Below are positions 18,027-26,967 of a stretch of 29,197 nucleotides of DNA, piece by piece. The notes beneath the pieces are model-generated. The model searched no databases. It had not been told where the DNA came from and saw only the letters and a list, made by a program, of their open reading frames with translations. The position numbers and the translations under genes were made by a program. The DNA is from CAYNNP01 sp964398215 (lineage in GTDB: Bacteria; Planctomycetota; Planctomycetia; Pirellulales; Pirellulaceae), in NCBI GenBank assembly GCA_964398215.1, contig CAYNNP010000054.1, positions 1 through 29,197 of the forward strand, written 5' to 3'. The first letter of the stretch is position 1; each line of letters opens with the position of its first letter.

Positions 18027-18969
18027 GCTTAAAATTTTTAGCGGTCGCGCAAACCAAGAACTAACCGGCAAGATTTGTCGACATCTGCATTTGGAACCAG
18101 CCGAAATTTCGCTCGGCAAGTTTCCTGATGGAGAGAATTTCTGCAAGCTCGAAGAAGACGTGCGCGGTCGTGATGTTTTCCTTGTGCAACCGACTTGCCC
18201 ACCGGTCAACGACAATTTGATGGAATTGTTGATCATGATCGATTGCTGCAAACGTGCGAGCGCAGAAAGGATCACTGCTGTCATTCCGTACTTTGGCTAT
18301 GCGCGGCAAGATCGAAAAGACGAGGGACGCGTGCCGATCACGGCGAAACTGGCTGCGAATTTGATCACGCGAGCTGGAGCCGATCGTGTTCTAACGATGG
18401 ACCTTCACGCAGCACAGATCCAAGGTTTCTTTGATGTGCCGGTCGATCACTTGTACGCGGCGCCGGTTTTGAATGAACACTTCATTCGGCAAAGCATGAC
18501 CGACGATCGTATTGTTGTTGTCAGTCCCGACGAAGGCAGTATCAAACGTGCAGTCGGTCATAAGAAACGGCTGAACGGTGAATTGGCGATCGTTGATAAG
18601 CGGCGAACCAGCGCAACCCAAGTCAGCCAGAACACGATTATCGGTGGACCTGTCGAAGGAAAAATTGCTATTCTGTTTGACGACATGATCAGCACCGCGG
18701 GATCCATTTGCGGCGCGGCTGAACTGGTTCGCAAAGCAGGTGCGTCTGAGATTCACATTGCTTGTACACACGGCGTGCTGTGTGGTGGTGCCATTCAGAA
18801 ACTGCAGGAAGCACCGATTGACACAATCGTGGTCACAGACACGATTCCAATCACGTCCGAAAAGACGCTGCCAAACCTAGTGCAATTGTCTGTCGATAGC
18901 TTGCTGGCCGAAGCAATCAGACGAATTCACCACGACCAATCTATTAGCGAACTGTTTCGCGAAAGATAA
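18019..18969 (+). CDS. prs: ribose-phosphate pyrophosphokinase (PRPP synthetase)
   Basis: A 316-aa enzyme making PRPP from ribose-5-phosphate and ATP for purine, pyrimidine, histidine and NAD synthesis. Full length for class I Prs. Motifs: the N-terminal KIFSGRANQEL, SLGKFPDGE, the flexible catalytic loop YARQDRKDEGR, the metal/ATP segment LTMDLHAAQIQGFF, VVSPDEGSIKRA, and the PRPP loop ILFDDMISTAGS. The ATG lies inside the end of the glmU-like gene (8 bp overlap). glmU-prs adjacency is common in bacteria and fits shared supply of nucleotide precursors. The 130 bp that follow hold no clear terminator. Confidence 0.97.
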   Translation: MRELKIFSGRANQELTGKICRHLHLEPAEISLGKFPDGENFCKLEEDVRGRDVFLVQPTCPPVNDNLMELLIMIDCCKRASAERITAVIPYFGYARQDRKDEGRVPITAKLAANLITRAGADRVLTMDLHAAQIQGFFDVPVDHLYAAPVLNEHFIRQSMTDDRIVVVSPDEGSIKRAVGHKKRLNGELAIVDKRRTSATQVSQNTIIGGPVEGKIAILFDDMISTAGSICGAAELVRKAGASEIHIACTHGVLCGGAIQKLQEAPIDTIVVTDTIPITSEKTLPNLVQLSVDSLLAEAIRRIHHDQSISELFRER

Positions 18970-19099
18970 CTTGAGAAATCGCAACTTGGATGCATTGCAC
19001 CATTCGAGTTCGCATGTGCGTTCGTGCTAAAATGCAGCGGTCTTCATAGACTGCAGCCATCTTTCATAAAAAGCAGCTGTTTCAACAAGCGAGTGCAAA

Positions 19100-20464
19100 A
19101 TGTGCCAACGTTCAGATAGTGGTTTGTCAATCAAACGTGGAACTTCGATCCAACACAGTGATATCTGTTCCGACCGTTTGACAATCCTGCTATTTTTGTG
19201 CTGCATCGCAGGTGCATGCACATTCTGCACAGCACAACCACCAGTGCCGATTCCCGAACCGATTGCTGCAGGCGGACAAGACTTGTTCATGTCCGTCGAA
19301 TCGCACTACGACCGGTTGATTCATTACTCGCTGGATGTGGCCGGGTCGACACGCTCTGGTGCCTGGGCATCATCGATCGATGCTCGCACCAACGAGCCTG
19401 CGGATGCAGAATTTTATCCTGATGAAGTCAACAACGCCGCTGTTGTTTTCGGAGCCAATTGTTACTGGGACCAACCAGCCATCCTAGCTTCCTATGAGAT
19501 TGGAAAGCGATCTGGTTGCAAGTGCTATCCAGACGCATCTGACGCCTATATCCGAAGCTACATGTTTCTGACTGGCACCAAAACGGGTGGCTGGTACTTT
19601 GACAACGATCACTACTATGACTTTCGTGACGACGTCGTAAAAACGCGAAAGGCACCAGCGCGACTGACCATGTCGCATGTCCCAGCTTGGGAAACGTTTT
19701 GGCGACAAGACAAAACAGCGACGCGGCGTCAAATACTGAAGTTAGCCCAAGACATCGGCGTTGAATCATCTCCAGTTTCCATCAGCGTCGCGGTTGACTC
19801 AATTTCTTGGCTGCGGCAGCAAGCAAACGACGACAGCAAGATTAGTACCGAAGCGCAAAACCAAATGGACCGCCTCTCGGCTCTCATCCAATCTCGTAGC
19901 GAAACACTTACTCTCAAGAACGGCGCCATCCTGTATGCCAGTCTCGTGCGCGCCAACATCGTCTTTGCCAATAGGTTTCAGTCAACCGTAGAACACGCCC
20001 GCGCCCTAATCGACTGGAACATTCCCAATATCGATGCGCAGCTCACTTCGAAAGACGAGCACGATGTTCAAGCGTGGTGCCAAGTCGCCGAGGCCTTGAT
20101 GACGATTCACCAATCCGAACCTCAAAAAGCACATAGCGAACAAGTGCTGGCGATTTGCAATGCAATTTGCGATGTGATTTCAGCCCAGGCGGCCAAAGGC
20201 TTCGCCCAAGCAGAGTCGTTTGGGCGCGCGATCCATCTACTGGAAAGAGCTTCAACGGCATTTGATATACCTGAGTACCGCGATTCTGCAAAAGAACTAG
20301 GCAGCCTAGCTACAAAAAAATTGTTCGACAAAGACAACGGGATGTTCCGCAGTCGGATCGGCAGCATGCGATGTGATGCGTCAGACGGCCCCGGATGGCT
20401 GTTCTTGGCGCTCTTGTACCTTGATGACAACGACCCTACCGCGAACAGCGCACTGCATTTCTAA
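19100..20464 (+). CDS. exported protein of unknown function, possibly an alpha-helical toroid
   Basis: A 454-aa protein I cannot place in a named family. Residues about 26-46 form a secretion signal (RLTILLFLCCIAGACTFCTAQ) followed by a Pro-rich PPVPIPEPI, so it is probably exported; a lipoprotein is possible since the signal is Cys-rich. The mature part has aromatic-rich motifs (YWDQPAILASYEIGKRSGC, TKTGGWYFDNDHYYDFRDD, MSHVPAWETFWRQD) and repeated helical segments with small residues, then DNGMFRSRIGSMRCDASDGPGWLFLALLYLDD. The spacing recalls (alpha/alpha)n toroids of polysaccharide lyases and glycosidases, but no catalytic set can be assigned. It stands alone between prs and the second efflux operon, whose pump gene converges on it. 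Confidence 0.75.
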   Translation: MCQRSDSGLSIKRGTSIQHSDICSDRLTILLFLCCIAGACTFCTAQPPVPIPEPIAAGGQDLFMSVESHYDRLIHYSLDVAGSTRSGAWASSIDARTNEPADAEFYPDEVNNAAVVFGANCYWDQPAILASYEIGKRSGCKCYPDASDAYIRSYMFLTGTKTGGWYFDNDHYYDFRDDVVKTRKAPARLTMSHVPAWETFWRQDKTATRRQILKLAQDIGVESSPVSISVAVDSISWLRQQANDDSKISTEAQNQMDRLSALIQSRSETLTLKNGAILYASLVRANIVFANRFQSTVEHARALIDWNIPNIDAQLTSKDEHDVQAWCQVAEALMTIHQSEPQKAHSEQVLAICNAICDVISAQAAKGFAQAESFGRAIHLLERASTAFDIPEYRDSAKELGSLATKKLFDKDNGMFRSRIGSMRCDASDGPGWLFLALLYLDDNDPTANSALHF

Positions 20465-20496
20465 AATCTTCTTCTGAGCATCAATCGCTTGATTCG

Positions 20497-23400
20497 TTAT
20501 TCATCCGAACCAAGCCCAACCAATTCGAACCCTTGCGAAGCGGTTTTAAGCAACCAGTTGTATACCGAATAGAAAACCGGCACCAGAAACAGCACTAGGA
20601 ATGTTGCCAGCATCAACCCGAAGGCTAGGCTGGTTGCCATAGGGATCAACAATTGTGCTTGGAATGATTTTTCAAGCATCAATGGAATTAGCCCGGCGAT
20701 GGTTGTCATGCTCGTCAACATGATTGGCCGAAAGCGTCGTTGGCCCGCGCTCAACAATGCATTCTCCATCGACTCGCCTTCGCGAATCCGCGAGTTGATG
20801 AAATCGATCAGCACGATCGAGTCATTGATGACAACGCCCGAAAGCGCCACCAAACCGAACATACTGAACAACGTTAGTGGCAGTCCTAGCAACGCGTGTC
20901 CCCAGACAGCTCCGATCATTCCGAAGGGGACGATCAGCAGAATTAGCAGCGGCTGGATATAGCTTCTGAATTGCAATACCAGCAGCACATACATGGCGCA
21001 GATCGCTGCAAAGAAACCAACCAACAAGCTACTGAAAGACTCGCGACTTTGTTCTCGCTGACCTTCCCAACGCAAACTGATGTCGGGGTATTTCTCCATC
21101 AGGCCGGGAACAAACTCTTTTTGCAATGTGTTGATGATTATTTCTGCGTTGGCAGTCGTTTCATCAATATCGGCACTGACCGTGATTGAACGCATTTGGT
21201 CGACCCGGTTGATTTCGGAAAAACCGCGACTCAATTCGACCTTTGCCAGTTCACCGATCGGTTTCTCCATGCCTTGATTGTCTTGGACACGAATCTCTCG
21301 AAAGTTGACTAAATTCTGGCGTTCTTCTTCTGGATATCGGACCATCAATTTCACTTCATGGCGTCCACGCTGCAGTCGCATTGCTTCGGCGCCGTAGTAC
21401 GTGTTCCGCACCGTATTGCCTAGTTGCATTTCTGTGATGCCTGTGGCAAGCGCCTGTTTGCGAACTTGAAATTGAAACTCCCATTTGCCTGGAATGTTGT
21501 CATCGGAAATGTCATACACCCCGGCAAACTCAGCGAGACGTTTTTTCATTTCCTCGGTCGCCCCCATCAATTGACCTTCATTTTCACCCGAGGCTAGTAG
21601 TTTGAATTCAATCGCCTTGCCGCCAGGCCCAACACCGATCGTGCCATAATTAACGCGGTCGGCGCCAGGGATTTCGCCGACCTCTTTGCGCCACATCGCC
21701 AGGATTTCATCGCTCTTGATATTGCGAATTGAAGTATCGCAAAGCTCTGCGAAAATTTGTCCCACGTGGCTGCCCGAAGCCCCACCGCCAGCAGCGTTCT
21801 GCGTATTGGTGATCGTTCCCATGTCTCGATACGTCAACCGGACCGGCCCATTCAGATCATTTTCACTTGCTTTGTAAATATCCTCGATGTCTCTGCTTTC
21901 TTTTTTGGCCCGTGCATTCGCAATCCGATCGCTAATCCGTCGCAAGCCTTCTTCCATCCTGCGTGTCGCAGCATCGGCTTCAGCAACTGGAGTACCGTCG
22001 GGAAAAGTGACCGATGCCTGCAAGAAATTGTTGTCGGTTTTCGGAAACAAGACGCTTGGCACCACGCCGCCGCGTATCATCCCAAACGTGCCTAGTAACA
22101 GCATCGCTGCGATCGCAATGGGGGTCATTGGATAACGCAAACAAAACCGCAGCGCTGGTACATAAAGACGGTCACAAACCCACTCCATTCCTGCTCCCAT
22201 TCGTGTGCTTAGCCATCCAAGCAACAACCCAACAGGGCGAATCGGGTAAACCAAAACTGAAATGAACCGAAAGAACCCTGTGTGTTTGTGAGCCAAGTGG
22301 CTTGGCAAAACAAAGATGCTTTCCCACAGCGAAATCACCAACATCGCGATGACGGCGAATGGAATCACCGCCATGAATTTTCCCATCACGCCTGATACAA
22401 ACAGCATCGGCATGAATGCGATCACAGTGGTAGTTACCGATGCAGAAACACTTGGCACAACTTCGATTGTGCCATCGATTGCCGCTTTCTTAAAATCCTT
22501 GCCCATTCTCCGGTGCGCATAAATGTTCTCGCCAATCACAATCGCATCATCAACGACAATCCCTAGCGCCACCAAAAACGAAAACAGGCTCAACATGTTC
22601 AACGTCTGGCCGCCGAGCGATAGCGCAACACCAGCGCCAAAAATCGAGATCGGGATCCCCAGGGCTACCCAGAAAGCTAAACGCATTTCCAGAAACAGTG
22701 TCAGTACTAGGAACACCAAAATCAAACCTTGGAATCCGTTCCTGAGCAGCAACGAAAGACGACCGCGGACTTCGGTGCTCGAATCACCCCAGATTGCGAA
22801 ACGATAACCAGCAGGCAACTCCTTTTGCGCGACATAGGCTCGCACTGAGTCAACCATTTTCAACAAGTCTTCTTTCTTGGTACGGTCAACATTGACCACC
22901 ATCGCGGGCTGGCCGTTGATCTCGCCGGATGCCGTTTCGTCCGCGAATTCGTCGCTAACGGTACCCAAGTCGCCAATGGTCAGAACGACCCCGTTGGGCT
23001 TGGTAATCACTGGCAATTCTTCGATCGACTCGCCAATCCGGCGTTTGTTTTTCGCTCTCAACAAAACCACTTGGCCTTCCGACTGAAGCTGCCCGCCAGG
23101 CAACTCCACGTTACGCTCGCGCAAAATCTGGGCAACCCGTTCAAGTGTCAGACCGTAACTGCGCAGTGTCGATTCAGGCAATTCCACATCAATCTGATAA
23201 GGCCGAGTGCCCATGATTGAAGCGGACGAGACCTCCGAGAGCGTCAGCAACTCATCGCGAACTTCTTCGGTAACCTCTCTCAGTCGCAGCTCGCCTTGTT
23301 CGGTTCGATCACCTGTGCCCACAACCCCAACGCGAATGGCTGCTTCGCGAAACGTAATCTGTTGAATCTGAGGGTCTTCTGCCAAGGCCGGGAAACTAGG

Positions 23401-23751
23401 AATTCGGCCGACTTCGCGGTCAATCTCCGACATGATCTTTTGGACATCGCGAACATCACTACGAAGTTCTGCAAGGATAAACCCCGAGCCTTCGCGAGCG
23501 ATCGATGTCACTTTTTTTATACCGTCCAAGGACCGGACGCGTTCTTCGATCTTTTGGCAAATCGCTTCTTCGCAATCCTTTGGCGTTGCACCTGGATAAG
23601 GCACCGTGACCAACACAATTTCCAATTCGAACGCCGGGAATACTTCTCGCCGCATTTGGTACAAAGAAAAACCGCCGATCAACATCAGCGCGATCATCAA
23701 CACATTCATTCCAGGTGCGTTGGTGATCGCCCAACCAATTTGTCGCTTCAT
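20497..23751 (-). CDS. RND efflux pump, HAE (AcrB/MdtC-like) type
   Basis: A 1084-aa inner-membrane multidrug/organic efflux permease. RND features: helix 1 (NVLMIALMLIGGFSLYQM), the N-terminal EVFPAFELEIVLVTVPYPGA typical of the HAE branch, TM4 proton-relay pair D401/D402 in GIVVDDAIVIGENIYAHRR, and the TM10 motif SGVVINDSIVLIDFINSR. AcrB's relay lysine (K940) has no equivalent in that last motif, where Ile-Asn-Asp is found; this is known for a subset of the family. Its ATG sits in the 4-bp ATGA overlap with the adaptor gene, so the two are translationally coupled. No outer-membrane factor is encoded with it. Substrate cannot be inferred; an AcrB-like detergent or lipophilic compound exporter is most likely. 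Confidence 0.92.
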   Translation of the reverse strand: MKRQIGWAITNAPGMNVLMIALMLIGGFSLYQMRREVFPAFELEIVLVTVPYPGATPKDCEEAICQKIEERVRSLDGIKKVTSIAREGSGFILAELRSDVRDVQKIMSEIDREVGRIPSFPALAEDPQIQQITFREAAIRVGVVGTGDRTEQGELRLREVTEEVRDELLTLSEVSSASIMGTRPYQIDVELPESTLRSYGLTLERVAQILRERNVELPGGQLQSEGQVVLLRAKNKRRIGESIEELPVITKPNGVVLTIGDLGTVSDEFADETASGEINGQPAMVVNVDRTKKEDLLKMVDSVRAYVAQKELPAGYRFAIWGDSSTEVRGRLSLLLRNGFQGLILVFLVLTLFLEMRLAFWVALGIPISIFGAGVALSLGGQTLNMLSLFSFLVALGIVVDDAIVIGENIYAHRRMGKDFKKAAIDGTIEVVPSVSASVTTTVIAFMPMLFVSGVMGKFMAVIPFAVIAMLVISLWESIFVLPSHLAHKHTGFFRFISVLVYPIRPVGLLLGWLSTRMGAGMEWVCDRLYVPALRFCLRYPMTPIAIAAMLLLGTFGMIRGGVVPSVLFPKTDNNFLQASVTFPDGTPVAEADAATRRMEEGLRRISDRIANARAKKESRDIEDIYKASENDLNGPVRLTYRDMGTITNTQNAAGGGASGSHVGQIFAELCDTSIRNIKSDEILAMWRKEVGEIPGADRVNYGTIGVGPGGKAIEFKLLASGENEGQLMGATEEMKKRLAEFAGVYDISDDNIPGKWEFQFQVRKQALATGITEMQLGNTVRNTYYGAEAMRLQRGRHEVKLMVRYPEEERQNLVNFREIRVQDNQGMEKPIGELAKVELSRGFSEINRVDQMRSITVSADIDETTANAEIIINTLQKEFVPGLMEKYPDISLRWEGQREQSRESFSSLLVGFFAAICAMYVLLVLQFRSYIQPLLILLIVPFGMIGAVWGHALLGLPLTLFSMFGLVALSGVVINDSIVLIDFINSRIREGESMENALLSAGQRRFRPIMLTSMTTIAGLIPLMLEKSFQAQLLIPMATSLAFGLMLATFLVLFLVPVFYSVYNWLLKTASQGFELVGLGSDE

Positions 23752-25592
23752 TTTACCGCCTCCTTGTTTTCCGCTGCTGATGCAGCGACGCTGTTTTGCT
23801 CAACAGTCGGCGGGCTCATTCCAACAGCCATCGTTTTGGCTCTGGCCGGCGCACCTTTTTGATTGACCGATGCAAGAGGCGATGTGACAACAAACGATCC
23901 CTCAACGATGGATCGGTCTCGAATCTCACAAACCCAAATTTTCCGAACGACTTTGTCAGGATCAAAGGTTGAAGTTTCGTCAACTGAGTTGGCGACCTGA
24001 AGCGCATCGACCGGTACAACCGAATCGCGAATCATCACCATCCCCGCTTGCCACTGCGTTGGTTCGAATCCGTCTTCAAGCTCACTGGATGCATCCTTTT
24101 GTTTGTCTTTCGCATCGTCGGCACCATCTTTGTTGGCCATCGTTGGCTCGGGTTCTTTCGAGGCTGCAAAGCGAGTAGGTTTGATTTCGTTGTTGGATTC
24201 CACTGAAGCGTCCGTCTTCATCTCCGATTCCTTTTCGCCCGTTTCCGGCGGATCCAAAACCGAATCGTCTGGCACAAACTGCCAGATACGATTGCCAGGT
24301 TTCATCGCAAGCGCAGGAATCACAACGAGCGGCGTCTTCGGTTTGATATTCAGTTTGATGCGGACATACATTCCACGGACCAGCGCAGTAGGCCCTTGCG
24401 TATGATGCGGCTCACCATTCTGGTCAACATATTCTTGCGGGTTGTCAACCACGATTCGCACAGGCACCGTCCGCGTGTTAGCGTCCAGCCCAATCCCGTT
24501 GTACCCGGCCAGCTTTCCGGACCATCGATACACGGTCCCTTGTCGCCCCGTCAAATCAAACTCAACCGTCGCGGGTACCTCAGGAAGTTGATAGCCAACA
24601 TTCTTATTCACCGGTTCGCTTGGATCCTGTTCCTTGACTTGGTCCAGAACCCAATACAGTTGATCCATACGCAAATTCGCAAGCACTTCGACCTTCGTCG
24701 TATCCTCGATCACCATCAACGGGCTGCCGCGATTGACGAACGTGTTTTCCTCGGCCTGTTCGCTGACGATAACGCCACTCATTGGCGCCCGGATTTCCGT
24801 CCGTTTCGCATCCACCTCCGCGACTTCAAGTTGCGTTGCCGCCAATTGTTCGGCAGCTTCTAAACGCGTTCTACGGCTGGTAAGCAACTGGATTTGATTG
24901 TCAAGATTAACCTTTGTTTGTTCAGCTTGCAGCAGCCCGCGTTTGGCTTGGTCAATATCTCTGGGGCTGGAAAATCCTCTCGGCAAGGCCAGTTGGCGAT
25001 CAACTTCGGCTTGTTGGATCGTCATGTCTTTCTTGGCAACATCGATCAGCTTGCGCGTGTTGGCCAGCTCTTGATCCAATTCAACAATCGATTGATAAGC
25101 TTGCTCTTTCTGTTTGGTAATGCGGCTGACTTCCAAGTCATAATTGGTGCGATCGATTTTCATGAGCAAGTCACCTTTCTTGACCACCGCTCCTGCTTCG
25201 CACTCCGTCGATTTGAACGTAATCCGGCCAGCTACTTCCGCTGCAATTTGCGCCTCGCGGAAGGGCACGACAACGCCATCGACATTCAGAATCAACGGTT
25301 GTTCGTCCAAATTCAATCGCTTAACTTCGACGACACGGACGGCAGGCAAAGCCTTCAAGCGGCCATCGCGGCTGGTGTCCGCTTCGGGGCGCGACTCAGG
25401 TTCGACTTTGCCCATTAGCACGATCGCGTACGCGCCCAGCGCTAGCAGACCGACCGGCACGACAATGTTGAAGGCCAGCCACATCGAGACCTTCAGAAAT
25501 GAACGTGGTGGTGCATCGGTGCTGGCGCTGTCGGCCACAGCTTGATCCGCTTCTTCTGGTGTCGGCGTGTCGGGTGATTTAGTAAGGTCCAA
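23748..25592 (-). CDS. HlyD/AcrA-family periplasmic adaptor with acidic insert
   Basis: Adaptor for the downstream RND pump. At 614 aa it is much longer than AcrA-type proteins (about 400). An acidic N-terminal tail (1-30) precedes one membrane helix (about 38-60, WLAFNIVVPVGLLALGAYAI); then come lipoyl half 1 (EVAGRITFKSTECEAGAVVKKGDLL), a long coiled-coil hairpin (150-265), lipoyl half 2 (IRAPMSGVIVSEQ), the beta-barrel and the membrane-proximal domain. A charged, low-complexity insert at about 441-512 splits the last two parts, and a further Ala/Val-rich tail ends it. The start is TTG 25592, 60 bp after the TetR gene; there is no convincing ribosome-binding site, and a downstream start would lose the cytoplasmic tail only. 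Confidence 0.88.
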   Translation of the reverse strand: MDLTKSPDTPTPEEADQAVADSASTDAPPRSFLKVSMWLAFNIVVPVGLLALGAYAIVLMGKVEPESRPEADTSRDGRLKALPAVRVVEVKRLNLDEQPLILNVDGVVVPFREAQIAAEVAGRITFKSTECEAGAVVKKGDLLMKIDRTNYDLEVSRITKQKEQAYQSIVELDQELANTRKLIDVAKKDMTIQQAEVDRQLALPRGFSSPRDIDQAKRGLLQAEQTKVNLDNQIQLLTSRRTRLEAAEQLAATQLEVAEVDAKRTEIRAPMSGVIVSEQAEENTFVNRGSPLMVIEDTTKVEVLANLRMDQLYWVLDQVKEQDPSEPVNKNVGYQLPEVPATVEFDLTGRQGTVYRWSGKLAGYNGIGLDANTRTVPVRIVVDNPQEYVDQNGEPHHTQGPTALVRGMYVRIKLNIKPKTPLVVIPALAMKPGNRIWQFVPDDSVLDPPETGEKESEMKTDASVESNNEIKPTRFAASKEPEPTMANKDGADDAKDKQKDASSELEDGFEPTQWQAGMVMIRDSVVPVDALQVANSVDETSTFDPDKVVRKIWVCEIRDRSIVEGSFVVTSPLASVNQKGAPARAKTMAVGMSPPTVEQNSVAASAAENKEAVK

Positions 25593-25652
25593 GGTAAAGA
25601 CGCTTCTGTAAAAGGGTTGTCGTTATTTGTATTGAGGCGGAAACGGTTTGAT

Positions 25653-26366
25653 TCAATGCTCGTGCGTCGTTTCCGGGTTGGTTTGTTCAGCGATCAGTTT
25701 TGCCAACGATTGTTTTTCTTGTTGCACTCGGGCGTCTTCAGCAGCTGTGATCATCACCGCTGTGATGTGTTGGCTGAGCGAATCCAAGTCGAAATTTTCT
25801 GCCAAGCGTTGCTGGGGAATCAAAATCTCCACAACCTCTTGTCCAACGCGATAGTACAGACACTGGCCTACAGCACTGAGCGTCAGTTGTTCCACCACGT
25901 GCGTAGGAGTTTCCACACCCAGCAAACGAGTGAATGCATCATTGAGCCGATTGAACAGCGGCCGAAAAAACTCGTTGACCAATTCCGCGAAAGCTGGCGT
26001 AGGCGTGTTCATCTCCCGCATCAACAGCTGCGTTTCCCAATTGCCCTGTTCGCTATACAGCATTCTGGACAGCATCGTGCGAATCAGCCGCCACAAGGCA
26101 ATCTTTGGCTCGTCCATCTCCGAATTCGCCGGAGCGGGAAACCGTCTTTCGCGCTCCGTGCGAACATGGTTGATGACTTCGCGATAAAGCCCCATCTTGT
26201 CGCCAAAGTAGTAAGAAACTGCGGCAACATTCACGCCAGCCGACGAACAGATCTCTCGAAGCGTAGATTTCGAGTATCCGTTTTCGGCAAAAACAGGTCC
26301 TGCCGCGGCAATCAATCGTTGGCGCGGGTCGTCAGGTAGCGGCGCGGGAGCTTCCAAGTTTTTCAC
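25653..26366 (-). CDS. TetR/AcrR-family regulator of the efflux operon
   Basis: A 237-aa repressor-type protein. The N-terminal helix-turn-helix is clear: RQRLIAAAGPVFAENGYSKS, then TLREICSSAGVNVAAVSYYF and GDKMGLYREVINHVR. The remainder (about 75-235) resembles the CecR/YbiH-type ligand domain (DUF1956) with LLMREMNTPTPAFAELVNEFFRP. It is the first gene of a TetR-adaptor-pump operon, the usual arrangement for an autoregulated efflux system. Adjacent TTG (26369) and GTG (26366) codons can both start it; GTG is chosen. Two palindromes lie 18-45 bp upstream and are the likely operator. The ligand is unknown, probably a substrate of the pump. Confidence 0.92.
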   Translation of the reverse strand: MKNLEAPAPLPDDPRQRLIAAAGPVFAENGYSKSTLREICSSAGVNVAAVSYYFGDKMGLYREVINHVRTERERRFPAPANSEMDEPKIALWRLIRTMLSRMLYSEQGNWETQLLMREMNTPTPAFAELVNEFFRPLFNRLNDAFTRLLGVETPTHVVEQLTLSAVGQCLYYRVGQEVVEILIPQQRLAENFDLDSLSQHITAVMITAAEDARVQQEKQSLAKLIAEQTNPETTHEH

Positions 26367-26383
26367 CAAATCTGCGAAGGGTT

Positions 26384-26410
26384 AAACAGCTGTTTTAAAC
26401 GGTTGTTTAA
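26384..26410 (-). promoter_or_regulatory. probable TetR operator: two adjacent palindromes
   Basis: AAACAGCTGTTT (26384-26395) is a perfect 12-bp palindrome. Touching it, TTAAAC-GGTT-GTTTAA (26395-26410) is a second inverted repeat with 6-bp arms. They lie directly upstream of the TetR start, where an autorepressor would bind. A related AAACGGTTT (25641-25649) sits at the end of the TetR gene before the adaptor gene. A TTGACA box on the minus strand a little further upstream could be a -35 element, but no matching -10 is convincing. Confidence 0.5.
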
Positions 26411-26539
26411 TTCGGCGAAATGTCAACGAGATTTCTGTCGATTTTCTTGCAAATAGCTGGTTTTCGTTGCCAGAGAGGTTGCTAGCGTATCGAGCTTGCT
26501 CGCAGATTTTTGGCTGTGCTAATTTGACGCGGCGCATAG

Positions 26540-26567
26540 AAAAAGCACGGTGTGAACACCGTGCTTT
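26540..26567 (-). terminator. intrinsic terminator after tRNA-Gly
   Basis: On the minus strand the 12-bp perfect stem AAAGCACGGTGT/ACACCGTGCTTT (26542-26553 with 26556-26567) is followed by a run of five T. It lies 4 bp beyond the tRNA discriminator base, so it ends the tRNA transcript and insulates it from the TetR operon. Confidence 0.88.
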
Positions 26568-26571
26568 GGAG

Positions 26572-26644
26572 AGCGGCTGATGGGATTCGAACCCACGACA
26601 ATCACGTTGGCAACGTGATGCTCTGCCAACTGAGCTACAGCCGC
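26572..26644 (-). tRNA. tRNA-Gly (GCC anticodon)
   Basis: A 73-nt cloverleaf on the minus strand: acceptor stem GCGGCTG/CAGCCGC, D-arm AGCTCAGTTGGCAGAGC, anticodon arm CACGTT-GCC-AACGTG, T-arm GTGGGTTCGAACCCC-like, discriminator U. CCA is not encoded. It reads GGC/GGU glycine codons. It is a single gene with its own terminator. Confidence 0.95.
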
Positions 26645-26967
26645 ATGCATTGATCTTTATGGACATGAGTGTTGCAGAAAGTTCACTTCATTTCCACTCC
26701 AGGTACATCGACCCAAAGCAAAAAAAACTTTATCGCAGTTACTGTCCAGGCGAGGATTATATGGCCGGTTCAAGGCGGGGCAAGCCCGTATTTCTACATG
26801 AAGTTCCGGTATCTCACAGGAATTGGCCAATCACGTCGTTTCACGGCTTGCCGGTTTTTGTGGTCCACCGCTAAACTTTCGCGATGATTTCTGGTCAATT
26901 CGACCATGTCTCGCCACCTGGAAGGTGGTTTTCCAATTACTTGAATCGATCAAAGGTCCATCAAAGG
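26645..26967. other. intergenic leader region before trigger factor
   Basis: About 320 bp between tRNA-Gly and the tig start. It must contain the promoter of tig and of the tRNA in opposite directions, but no pair of boxes is convincing. Short open frames here (for example 26650-26874) have no ribosome-binding site or recognisable domain. One short hairpin at 26914-26928 followed by TTTT lies 40 bp before the tig ATG. No known riboswitch class was recognised. Confidence 0.5.
26914..26932 (+). promoter_or_regulatory. short hairpin with T-run in the tig leader
   Basis: CCACC (26914-26918) and GGTGG (26924-26928) form a 5-bp stem with a TGGAA loop, followed by TTTT. It resembles a weak intrinsic terminator or attenuator upstream of tig. 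The stem is short and the call is tentative. Confidence 0.25.

Noticed and set aside
23296..23862. 188-codon plus-strand frame at the adaptor-pump junction
   Set aside because: It spans two well-supported minus-strand genes and has no domain.
25617..26339. 240-codon plus-strand frame opposite the TetR gene
   Set aside because: The TetR frame has a clear helix-turn-helix and family pattern; the plus frame has none.
26382..26666. 94-codon minus-strand frame through tRNA-Gly and the TetR operator
   Set aside because: It translates a tRNA gene and its terminator; not coding.
26650..26874. 74-codon plus-strand frame before tig
   Set aside because: No ribosome-binding site, no recognisable domain, and it starts at the tRNA edge.
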